5,946 bases of DNA from DASUAS01 sp036502765 (GTDB lineage: Bacteria; Actinomycetota; Acidimicrobiia; IMCC26256; DASPTH01), in assembly GCA_036502765.1 (NCBI GenBank), contig DASXXX010000134.1:1-5946 (forward strand). Direction: 5' to 3'. Below, one piece after another: positions 1 to 4,738 of this stretch; position 1 is the first letter of the stretch; each line of letters starts with the position of its first letter. The position numbers were made by a program, and so were the translations under genes. The notes beneath the pieces were generated by a model. It was not told the origin of the DNA and did no database searches. It saw only the letters and a program-made list of their open reading frames with translations.

Positions 1-681
1 CTCGAACCGGAAGTCGCCGCCACGGAGGCTCAGCACCGCCCCGCATCCGACGCCGGGCGCCCAGACCACGGGACCTCCGAGGATCGACTCGAGGTGGTTG
101 AACAACGGGTAGCCGCCGTGCTCCGTGGTCTCGACGATGTGGGTGAAGATGTCGGGCGCGATGGCGATGCCGAACGGTCCACCGATGCCGGCCTTGCGGA
201 GCGAGTCGACCGCCTTCGCCACGCTGGCGGGATAGGTGTCGGCACCACCGTCGAGTTGGATGACGTCGTGGGTCGACGACTCGGTGAGCCCGACGATGCC
301 GGCCGCTGCGAATCCCTCGAACACGGCGTGGTTCTCGGCCAACGCGAACTCGCGCGCGGTGTCGTCGAGTGCGGTGAGGTCGGGGTCGCTCGCGCCCCGG
401 TCGACCGCGTCGAGCTCCCTGCGGGAGAGCGTGAACTCGGCGCGCAGCTCGACGACCGGGAGGACGGTGCGCTGCCGCGCGACGACAGCATCGAACGGGC
501 TGTCGACGTCGATCGTGCGCCCGAGCGGCGTTGCCGAGTACTCCCAACCCGACGGCCCGACGAAGTCGACGAGCTTGCGCGCAGCGAGCTGAGCGGCCAG
601 CCGGCTGCGGGCCTCCTCGTCGATTGCCGACCAGGCGGCGTCGGAGATGGGTGCCTGGCTCCGCAGCAGATGGTCGGTCAT
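1..681 (-). CDS. enc: Encapsulin shell protein, C-terminus off the left edge
   Basis: Shell protein of a family 1 encapsulin nanocompartment, an HK97-fold protein that self-assembles into an icosahedral cage in the cytoplasm. The 227 residues present read without interruption to base 1. They show the family landmarks: an N-terminal helix segment with APISDAAW (residues 10-17), the KLVDFVGPSGWEYSATPLGR stretch (36-55), LPVVELRAEF (74-83), and SLRGGDFRFE (218-227), which matches the conserved RGGDF region near the end of the fold. From memory, Thermotoga encapsulin is about 265 residues, so roughly 40 residues are missing off-window. The start ATG (681-679) overlaps the stop of the upstream EncFtn gene as ATGA, which fixes the start and implies translational coupling. 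At the position of the flavin-stacking tryptophan of Thermotoga encapsulin this protein seems to have alanine (A68), so flavin binding there is doubtful; this rests on a remembered alignment. Identity is near certain. Confidence 0.97.
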   Translation of the reverse strand, partial: MTDHLLRSQAPISDAAWSAIDEEARSRLAAQLAARKLVDFVGPSGWEYSATPLGRTIDVDSPFDAVVARQRTVLPVVELRAEFTLSRRELDAVDRGASDPDLTALDDTAREFALAENHAVFEGFAAAGIVGLTESSTHDVIQLDGGADTYPASVAKAVDSLRKAGIGGPFGIAIAPDIFTHIVETTEHGGYPLFNHLESILGGPVVWAPGVGCGAVLSLRGGDFRFE

Positions 682-1049
682 GACGCCTCCCGCAGGCCGC
701 CGATGCCGAGTCCGAACGCGGGGGCTGCGCCGCCTCCAGCGTCGCTCGATGGTTCCGCGTCCTCGACCGAGACCAGCGGCCCGTCGGTGAAGAGATAGAG
801 ACGCAGCTGCGCGTCGAGCGCCGGATCGCGTCGGCGGATCCATTCGAGCGCCATCGCCGCGTGCTCCTTCTCGTCGTCGCGGTTGTGGGCGAGCACCGAC
901 GCCAGGTCGGGATCACTGGTCGCGTGGACGCGCTGGTCGTACCAATCGATCGCCTCGAGCTCTTCGACCAGCGACTCGATTGCGCGGTGGCGGTCGATGA
1001 CCCGATCGCCGAGGAGATCGGATTCCTCGTGCAGTCCTTCGTGCGCCAT
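678..1049 (-). CDS. encFtn: Encapsulated ferritin (EncFtn), encapsulin cargo ferroxidase
   Basis: Ferritin-like cargo of the encapsulin encoded next to it. In this family a two-helix protomer forms an annular decamer with ferroxidase activity, and oxidised iron is stored inside the shell. The 123 residues contain both signature helices: HRAIESLVEELEAIDWYDQR (residues 21-40) and LAHNRDDEKEHAAMALEWIR (53-72). By comparison with the remembered Rhodospirillum rubrum protein (E32, W38, Y39, E62, H65), the metal-site residues map to E30, W36, Y37, E60 and H63, all present with a constant offset of two. A Gly/Ala-rich linker (about 102-112) leads to the cargo-loading peptide LGIGGLR (114-120), close to the usual LGIGSLK type, which docks the protein on the shell interior. 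The start is supported by an AGGAGG site (1060-1055) five bases upstream. It is the first gene of the operon, overlapping the shell gene by four bases. Confidence 0.97.
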   Translation of the reverse strand: MAHEGLHEESDLLGDRVIDRHRAIESLVEELEAIDWYDQRVHATSDPDLASVLAHNRDDEKEHAAMALEWIRRRDPALDAQLRLYLFTDGPLVSVEDAEPSSDAGGGAAPAFGLGIGGLREAS

Positions 1050-1052
1050 GCT

Positions 1053-1060
1053 CTCCTCCT
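1053..1060 (-). promoter_or_regulatory. Strong ribosome binding site of the EncFtn gene
   Basis: Read on the minus strand this is AGGAGGAG, a near-perfect Shine-Dalgarno sequence beginning 11 bases before the ATG. It decides the start codon and suggests high translation of the cargo relative to the coupled shell gene. Confidence 0.8.
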
Positions 1061-1079
1061 GCTCTTGGCTCCATGTCTC

Positions 1080-1093
1080 GTCGACGCGTCGAC
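1080..1093. promoter_or_regulatory. Perfect 14-bp palindrome in the EncFtn leader
   Basis: GTCGACGCGTCGAC is exactly self-complementary and ends 30 bases before the EncFtn start codon. A palindrome here could be an operator for a dimeric regulator of the encapsulin operon. It does not resemble the AT-rich iron boxes of Fur or IdeR that I know, and GC-rich palindromes of this length arise by chance more often in such DNA. A weak upstream -35-like TTGACG (1126-1121, minus) lacks a convincing -10. Confidence 0.3.
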
Positions 1094-1164
1094 ATCACGT
1101 TGGCATCAAGCCGGTCCATGCGTCAACGCTCACGCCGCTGCGAGACCCCGGGACGCGCAGCAGG

Positions 1165-1178
1165 GGGCCCGAAGGCCC
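1165..1178 (-). terminator. UUCG-loop hairpin between the TetR and EncFtn genes
   Basis: On the minus strand the sequence reads GGGCC-TTCG-GGCCC, a five-pair all-GC stem closed by the stable UUCG tetraloop. It lies between the end of the TetR gene and the start of EncFtn on the same strand, so it may end TetR transcripts. There is no following T-run, so it is weak as an intrinsic terminator, or it may be a leader structure of the encapsulin mRNA. Confidence 0.35.
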
Positions 1179-1239
1179 GCCGCTCTACATCACCGACTTA
1201 CACGGGTTGGGCTCGACGGAGCCGTGACCCGGATCTGCC

Positions 1240-1320
1240 TGGACCGACGACGAACTGGAGCAGGTTGGTGCCGCCGAAGAGGTGAAGTTCGCGTCGAGCC
1301 GCCCCGATGGATCCCTACGG
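1240..1320 (+). pseudogene. Remnant resembling the N-terminus of a DUF2255 protein
   Basis: The plus-strand frame starting at 1240 reads WTDDELEQVG, AAEEVKFASS and RPDGSLR in succession. This closely resembles the first 27 or so residues of DUF2255-family proteins, small proteins of unknown function that typically begin with a W-T-x-D-E-L segment and continue with a D-G-T/S-L-R segment. A stop codon (1225-1227) lies just upstream with no start codon between, and the resemblance ends after SLR, where the frame runs into the 3' end of the opposite-strand TetR gene. It is therefore a scrap, not a working gene. The assignment is from pattern memory; a database search with these 27 residues would settle it. 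Confidence 0.4.
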
Positions 1321-1337
1321 GCACGCTGGCCGGCCGG

Positions 1338-1901
1338 TCACGCTGAGGCGGCGTTCGGATGGAGCGCGCCAACGCCTCGCAGGAGAGTCTCGACCACAAC
1401 ATCGGCGGCCCGTGCTGGTGTGAGGTCGGGTAGCCGCTCGGCCGCGTGAGTCATGAGCGCGGGAAGGACAGCGTTGATCCAGCCCGGCGGCAGGTCCGAA
1501 CGAAGCAGACCTTCATCGACCGCGCGTATGAGGAAGGAGTCGACCTCTTTCACCAGGCGGTTTCGGCGTTCGGCAATCGCCGGATCAGTAAGGACGTTGC
1601 GCATTATGACGGGCCACGCCCGGTTCACGGCGATGATGCCCTCGACGTAGCGGTGTAGGGCGACGGCGACGGGTGCCTCGTCGAGTCGTGCCGCTTCGAC
1701 GGTTTCCTCGACCGCGTCGTATCGGGCGGCGTGGACCGCGGCGAGAAGCACCTCACGCGATGTGAATCGCCGATAGACCGTGCGCCTGTCCACGTTGGCT
1801 GCCGCGGCGATCGTGGCGATACTCGTCGACGGATCCTCGGCCAGGAGGCGCGCACCGGTGCGCAGGACGATTTCCAGGTTCCGTGTGGCGTCTGAGCGCA
1901 T
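1338..1901 (-). CDS. TetR-family transcriptional repressor
   Basis: DNA-binding repressor of 187 residues, a normal length for the family. The N-terminal helix-turn-helix is clear: a helix with T30-I-A-A-A-A (30-35), the turn at N36-V-D, then the recognition helix R39-RTVYRRF (39-46), followed by the usual hydrophobic helix SREVLLAAV (48-56). The C-terminal two thirds form the helical ligand-binding and dimer domain, whose ligand cannot be read from sequence. The gene is divergent from the SDR gene, with a multi-half-site inverted repeat between them (1911-1943), so autoregulation and control of the SDR/efflux cluster is the natural inference. No ribosome binding site precedes the ATG. A TAAGAT -10-like hexamer (1913-1908) ends six bases before it, so the mRNA probably starts at the ATG itself (leaderless). 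Confidence 0.93.
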   Translation of the reverse strand: MRSDATRNLEIVLRTGARLLAEDPSTSIATIAAAANVDRRTVYRRFTSREVLLAAVHAARYDAVEETVEAARLDEAPVAVALHRYVEGIIAVNRAWPVIMRNVLTDPAIAERRNRLVKEVDSFLIRAVDEGLLRSDLPPGWINAVLPALMTHAAERLPDLTPARAADVVVETLLRGVGALHPNAASA

Positions 1902-1907
1902 GTCCGA

Positions 1908-1913
1908 ATCTTA
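1908..1913 (-). promoter_or_regulatory. Candidate -10 element for a leaderless TetR transcript
   Basis: TAAGAT on the minus strand matches the bacterial -10 consensus at four of six positions and ends six bases before the TetR ATG, placing the predicted transcript start at or next to that ATG. A weak -35-like TGAGTT (1936-1931) lies 17 bases further upstream. The element overlaps the outer half-site of the operator, which would let a bound repressor block its own promoter. Confidence 0.4.
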
Positions 1914-1943
1914 CTGTCCTGTGAGACAGTAACTCATGTTACT
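1911..1943. promoter_or_regulatory. Probable TetR operator: three overlapping half-sites
   Basis: TTACTGTC (1911-1918) and GACAGTAA (1925-1932) form a perfect 8-bp inverted repeat around a six-base spacer, a typical TetR-family site. The right arm also belongs to a second repeat: AGTAAC (1928-1933), four bases, then GTTACT (1938-1943). Three TTACT-type half-sites thus alternate in orientation in 33 bases, which could hold two dimers. The site sits between the divergent TetR and SDR genes, directly upstream of the TetR start. That it is bound by this TetR protein is inference from position and symmetry. Confidence 0.7.
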
Positions 1944-1965
1944 AGCACGGTTGGGTGATGACTCT

Positions 1966-1971
1966 TTGACA
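1966..1971 (+). promoter_or_regulatory. Possible -35 element of the SDR promoter
   Basis: TTGACA is an exact match to the consensus -35 hexamer and lies 23 bases right of the operator and about 90 bases before the SDR start. No good -10 is seen 16-19 bases downstream; TATACG at 2010-2015 is too far. The promoter call is tentative. Confidence 0.25.
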
Positions 1972-2049
1972 ACCTGCCTCATCCATGCGACAGTTCTGCC
2001 TGCCCCCGCTATACGCACTTCCCGAGGCGACCGTCAGCGGCGGAAGGAC

Positions 2050-2055
2050 GGAGGA
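2050..2055 (+). promoter_or_regulatory. Ribosome binding site fixing the SDR start
   Basis: GGAGGA ends six bases before the ATG at 2062 and selects it over the upstream in-frame ATG at 1936. Confidence 0.75.
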
Positions 2056-2061
2056 TCGGCA

Positions 2062-2898
2062 ATGGCGAAGACGTGGCTGATCACCGGAGCGTCGCGCGGG
2101 TTCGGACGGGCGCTCGCGGAAGCCGTACTGGGTGTCGGGGACCAGTTGGTCGCGACTGCACGGCGACCAGGACAACTCGACGACCTCGTTGCCGCCAACG
2201 GCGACCGCATCCAGGCGGTCGCGCTCGACGTCACCGACGCAGCAGCTGCCGAAGTGGCCGTGAAGAGCGCAGTGTCGGCCTTCGGCAGCCTCGACGTGGT
2301 TGTCAACAACGCGGGGTACGCGAACAGCGCACCCATCGAGGAGATCGCCGAGGCTGACTTCCGGGCCCAGATCGAGACGAATCTGTTCGGGGTCGTGAAC
2401 GTGACCCGCGCTGCCCTGCCGGTGCTGCGCGCACAGCGATCCGGGACCTTTGTTCAGTTCTCGTCCATCGGCGGCCGAGTCGGCGGCACGCCGGGGATGG
2501 GGGCATACCAGACGGCGAAGTTCGCGGTCGAAGGCTTCTCCGAGGTGCTCGCAAGCGAAGTCGCGCCATTCGGCGTCAAGGTCATCATCGTGGAGCCAGG
2601 CGCCTTTCGAACCGACTGGCAAGGCTCGTCGATGGAGCTCCACCCGGTCGGCCCCGACTACGAGCAGACCGTCGGCGCGCTGAACGAGTACCGCCGGGAC
2701 AACAACGGCAACCAGCCTGGCGACCCGGTGCGCGCCGCCAAGATCATCATCGATGTCGTCAACAGCGACGCCCCTCCGCGCCGGCTCATCCTCGGCACCG
2801 ACGCCGTGAAGTCAGCCCAGCAAGCAGCCGCCGCACGAGCCGCTGAAACCGAGACGTGGGCCGTCGTGAGCCGGGCAGCTGACGGCTCCCCCGCGTGA
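2062..2898 (+). CDS. SDR-family NAD(P)-dependent oxidoreductase
   Basis: Classical short-chain dehydrogenase/reductase of 278 residues, a soluble Rossmann-fold enzyme using NAD(H) or NADP(H) to interconvert an alcohol and a carbonyl; the substrate cannot be told. Motifs in order: cofactor loop TGASRGFG (8-15), with R12 and downstream R34/R35 hinting at NADP preference; LDV with D56; NNAG (82-85); catalytic N107; S134/S135; Y149-x3-K153; and PG (179-180). The C-terminal part has the long helix and ETETWAVVSR ending seen in many actinobacterial members. The start chosen is the ATG at 2062, because GGAGGA (2050-2055) lies six bases upstream and the protein then begins MAKTWLITGA, the normal SDR N-terminus. 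An in-frame ATG at 1936 would add 42 residues of non-SDR sequence starting inside the operator. It is divergent from the TetR gene, its likely regulator. Its stop overlaps a GTG that opens the next SDR fragment. Confidence 0.95.
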   Translation: MAKTWLITGASRGFGRALAEAVLGVGDQLVATARRPGQLDDLVAANGDRIQAVALDVTDAAAAEVAVKSAVSAFGSLDVVVNNAGYANSAPIEEIAEADFRAQIETNLFGVVNVTRAALPVLRAQRSGTFVQFSSIGGRVGGTPGMGAYQTAKFAVEGFSEVLASEVAPFGVKVIIVEPGAFRTDWQGSSMELHPVGPDYEQTVGALNEYRRDNNGNQPGDPVRAAKIIIDVVNSDAPPRRLILGTDAVKSAQQAAAARAAETETWAVVSRAADGSPA

Positions 2899-3179
2899 CA
2901 ACCCACTGCTCCCCGAGCAAGTTCGCGCTGGAGGCCTTCTTCGAGGCCCCCTGGCAAGAGATCGAACCTCTCGGCCTGCGCGCAATGGTCATCGAGCCCG
3001 GCTCGTTCCGTACCGGCATCCAGCACCGTACGAAGACCTCCGGTGTGCCGATCGACAACTACACGAGAACCGCCGGCGGCATGTTCCGCTCGATGGAAGC
3101 CGAGATCACGCCCGAGATGTTCTCCGACGACCCCGAGAAGGCCGCAAGAGTCATCTCAGGACCCGATCGATGTCCCTGA
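2895..3179 (+). pseudogene. 5'-truncated second SDR gene, active-site Tyr replaced
   Basis: The 94-codon frame begins at or near the active site of an SDR and keeps only the part after it: SPSKFALEAFFEA (residues 6-18) is the segment after the catalytic tyrosine, followed by EIEPLGLRAM (22-31), VIEPGSFRTG (32-41) and a substrate-loop region. The Rossmann cofactor half is absent. In the Y-x3-K motif the lysine is present (K9) but the tyrosine position is cysteine (C5, TGC), one transition from a Tyr codon. The homology also breaks after EKAARVI (about residue 87), where a normal member would have 30-40 more residues. It differs from the corresponding part of the intact SDR before it, so it comes from another SDR and not a recent duplication. 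A GTG overlapping the upstream stop (GTGA) could allow coupled translation, but a catalytically active product is not expected. Confidence 0.75.
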
Positions 3180-3400
3180 CATCAGCAGCAGCGGTTGGCC
3201 CGACGCCCGTAACGCCAGCGGTGGTCGACGATCGCACGGGTTGCCGCATCACGTTCGCGGTGATGCTGCGCGCCGTCCTCGCGTTGTCACTGCTTCAGTC
3301 GCTGGTCCTACCTGCCTGACGAATGATCCTCCTCGTTGGCGCAATGGTCGCGACCATCGCCTGCCTCGCCCTCCCCACGGTCCCGAGATCTCGCCAATGA
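3170..3400 (+). pseudogene. Collapsed MFS drug-transporter gene (DHA2-like), ends only
   Basis: The frame from ATG 3170 (AGGA at 3158-3161 as ribosome binding site) encodes 49 residues: a polar N-terminus, then ITFAVMLRAVLALSLLQSLV (27-46) and LPA, resembling the first membrane helix of DHA2-type MFS exporters, where LLQSLVLPALP is typical. A TGA (3317-3319) follows. In the same frame it continues with RMILLVGAMVATIACLAL and PTVPRSRQ before a second TGA (3398-3400), like the last helix and tail of such a transporter. Full members have about 480-500 residues and 12-14 helices, so the simplest reading is a large internal deletion that fused the two ends. The second stop overlaps the next gene's ATG (ATGA), as expected if the original operon junction survives. 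The family call rests on short segments and is moderate. Confidence 0.5.
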
Positions 3401-4224
3401 ACCAGACCAGGTCGGCACACGCCGACGGCGGCTCACGTCACAGAGCGCTGCCGCACGCGTTGCGACACCCACCCGTTACCGCCGTGCTCGCAGTCGCCTT
3501 GCTCATTGTGTTGATCTCCTCCGACTTCTACGCGCGTCAGTTCTGGCTCGACCACCCCGCAACCACGGCCGTCTTGGGGGCTCTTGGCGTCGTCCTCGTA
3601 TCAGTCAGCGTGATCGAGGTGATCCTCAACCGACGATCCGAACGCAGATGGCGCCTGCTCGCGCAGTACGCCCTCTTGGAACTCGCCGAGGCCGCTCACG
3701 GAGCCTGGGTCGTGTTGCTCGGGATCGTCGACACCGAGAGCAGCGACAGCGATCAAGCCGCCGACCCCTCGCGAGTGATGCGGGTCCTCGACTCACCGGA
3801 CACGGCACCAGCCTTCAAGCGCAAGATCGAAGCAATACTCACCGATCCGCACAGGCGAGATGACCTGCGGGAATCGCTCGAACACACGCTCAACGTGTCC
3901 CGCGAGCTCATCAGCCGGTGGGCAGCCGTGCTGACCGGGTCGTCCAGCTTCTCCGAGCTCTTCGATCGCCACGTCGAGATGATCGGGCGGATCCACGGGC
4001 TCTGGTATTTCCTCGCATACGGCACGCGGCGCGGAAGTCGGTTCAGGTCACCTGGAGGCAGCCATCGCGACGACTGGTTCATCGACAACCTTCTGTCGAT
4101 GACTCGCATCGCGATTCGCCTCGAGGACGAAACCTGGGCGATCGCACTCGATGTTGTGCCACCCAATTGGTGGGACAAGAGAACAGACGAGCTGGCCGCG
4201 CCGGCACACACCGCGCCCCCGTGA
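3397..4224 (+). CDS. Two-helix membrane protein of unknown function
   Basis: A 275-residue protein I cannot assign to a named family, although it resembles conserved hypothetical proteins of actinobacteria. A basic N-terminus is followed by helix 1 (about 27-43), a short external loop (YARQFWLDHP, 45-54), helix 2 (56-77) and a strongly basic NRRSERRWR (78-86), so both ends should be cytoplasmic. The rest is a mostly helical soluble domain of about 190 residues with DDWFIDNLLSMTRIAIRLED (225-244) and PPNWWDK (255-261) as the most distinctive segments; a family alignment would show whether the WW pair is conserved. The start at 3397 is chosen because ATG there overlaps the stop of the transporter remnant and because upstream codons in this frame only shadow other genes. 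The overlap suggests it was co-translated with the lost exporter, perhaps as an accessory protein; that role is inference. Confidence 0.88.
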   Translation: MNQTRSAHADGGSRHRALPHALRHPPVTAVLAVALLIVLISSDFYARQFWLDHPATTAVLGALGVVLVSVSVIEVILNRRSERRWRLLAQYALLELAEAAHGAWVVLLGIVDTESSDSDQAADPSRVMRVLDSPDTAPAFKRKIEAILTDPHRRDDLRESLEHTLNVSRELISRWAAVLTGSSSFSELFDRHVEMIGRIHGLWYFLAYGTRRGSRFRSPGGSHRDDWFIDNLLSMTRIAIRLEDETWAIALDVVPPNWWDKRTDELAAPAHTAPP

Positions 4225-4353
4225 CAGCGAAGGGCTTCTTGTTCGCGTACCAGTCGTCGAGCTGCTCGCCGAGGGTGACGGCCGTGGTTCCTCTCGGCGC
4301 GCGGCCGCCGCGACCTGGCGCTCAAGATGATGGCCAGAACCTCAGAGCGCGAA

Positions 4354-4379
4354 TCAGGGGCCCTCGAAAGGGCCCCTGA
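4354..4379 (-). terminator. Intrinsic-type terminator downstream of the tRNA fragment
   Basis: An 11-bp perfect stem, on the minus strand TCAGGGGCCCT-TTCG-AGGGCCCCTGA, with a UUCG tetraloop, lies 15 bases after the tRNA acceptor end. Stems of this kind follow tRNA genes in high-GC actinobacteria. Only a short T-containing tail (TTCG) follows. The near-perfect symmetry means it could also end plus-strand transcripts from the 275-residue membrane protein gene. Confidence 0.75.
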
Positions 4380-4394
4380 CCTGCACGTTCACCG

Positions 4395-4436
4395 TGGGCG
4401 ATGGGCGATTTGAACGCCCGACCCCTTCCGTGTCGA
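4395..4436 (-). pseudogene. 3' fragment of tRNA-Val(GAC), probable att scar
   Basis: On the minus strand the bases fit the 3' half of a tRNA: anticodon GAC (4434-4432) then AC, the 3' anticodon stem GGAAG, variable loop GGGTC, T-stem GGGCG, T-loop TTCAAAT, T-stem CGCCC, acceptor strand ATCGCCC and discriminator A (4395). This matches actinobacterial tRNA-Val(GAC) as I know it. The upstream side does not: loop bases 32-33 read TC instead of ending in the invariant T33, the five bases before them (GCTCG) cannot pair with GGAAG, and no D-arm or 5' acceptor strand (GGGCGAT) occurs further upstream in the window. The gene is therefore cut exactly at the anticodon. No CCA is encoded. It is either an attachment-site remnant of an integrative element or a decayed tRNA copy. 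Confidence 0.75.
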
Positions 4437-4453
4437 CGAGCCCGGACCTGCGT

Positions 4454-4472
4454 CGCCGGGTGACGCCCGGCG
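4454..4472. repeat. GC-rich hairpin beside the tRNA break
   Basis: CGCCGGG (4454-4460) and CCCGGCG (4466-4472) form a perfect seven-pair stem around TGACG, starting 18 bases beyond the point where tRNA homology is lost. It could be an element-end structure, a terminator without T-run, or chance in GC-rich DNA. Confidence 0.35.
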
Positions 4473-4738
4473 CCAAACCGCTTGAAATGACGGTCCTTGG
4501 CAGCCCGGGGCAGCAAGTGGCATTGCCTGAGGACACCAACCCATGGCCAGACTCATGGCCAAGCAGAGGGGCGCATACCGGCGTGCGGAGTCTCAGCTGG
4601 AGGTCGATGTGTCCTTCGGTGCTCTGCACCACCGGCGGCTGGGTCGGTACTGTGCACGCTTCGTTCTCCCCTGACCGGACGAAGAGCTCGACGCGCTTGG
4701 TGGCTGAGGATGCGCGCGCGATCCGCACGCCCGGCGGC

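Larger units (their letters stand above)
4225..4738. other. Gene-poor stretch with tRNA scar and hairpins
   Basis: No convincing gene is seen in these 514 bases. They hold the hairpin terminator, the tRNA-Val fragment and a GC hairpin, listed separately. Two coding traces are weak. On the minus strand, 4279-4220 reads VTLGEQLDDWYANKKPFAVT with 19 of 20 codons ending in G or C, but it has no start and a stop shortly upstream. On the plus strand, ATG 4543 opens a 43-codon basic frame ending at 4674, with a poor ribosome binding site and no recognised family. Long open frames across this stretch are antisense artefacts of the tRNA fragment (typical GRFERPTP reading) and of the minus-strand gene to the right. 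Confidence 0.6.

Noticed and set aside
94..798. Long plus-strand open frame (234 codons) over the encapsulin region
   Set aside because: It is the complement of the encapsulin and EncFtn genes; the minus-strand translations match these families, the plus-strand one matches nothing.
1186..1226. tRNA-like stretch with a TTACAC loop and a GGCTC/GAGCC hairpin
   Set aside because: The flanking bases do not pair as an anticodon stem, and there is no T-loop consensus or acceptor pair.
1936..2061. N-terminal extension of the SDR from the ATG at 1936
   Set aside because: It would begin inside the operator, lacks a ribosome binding site and adds sequence unlike SDR proteins; the ATG at 2062 has GGAGGA at correct spacing.
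1942..2643. Minus-strand open frame of 233 codons opposite the SDR gene
   Set aside because: Shadow of the SDR gene, whose catalytic motifs are all intact on the plus strand.
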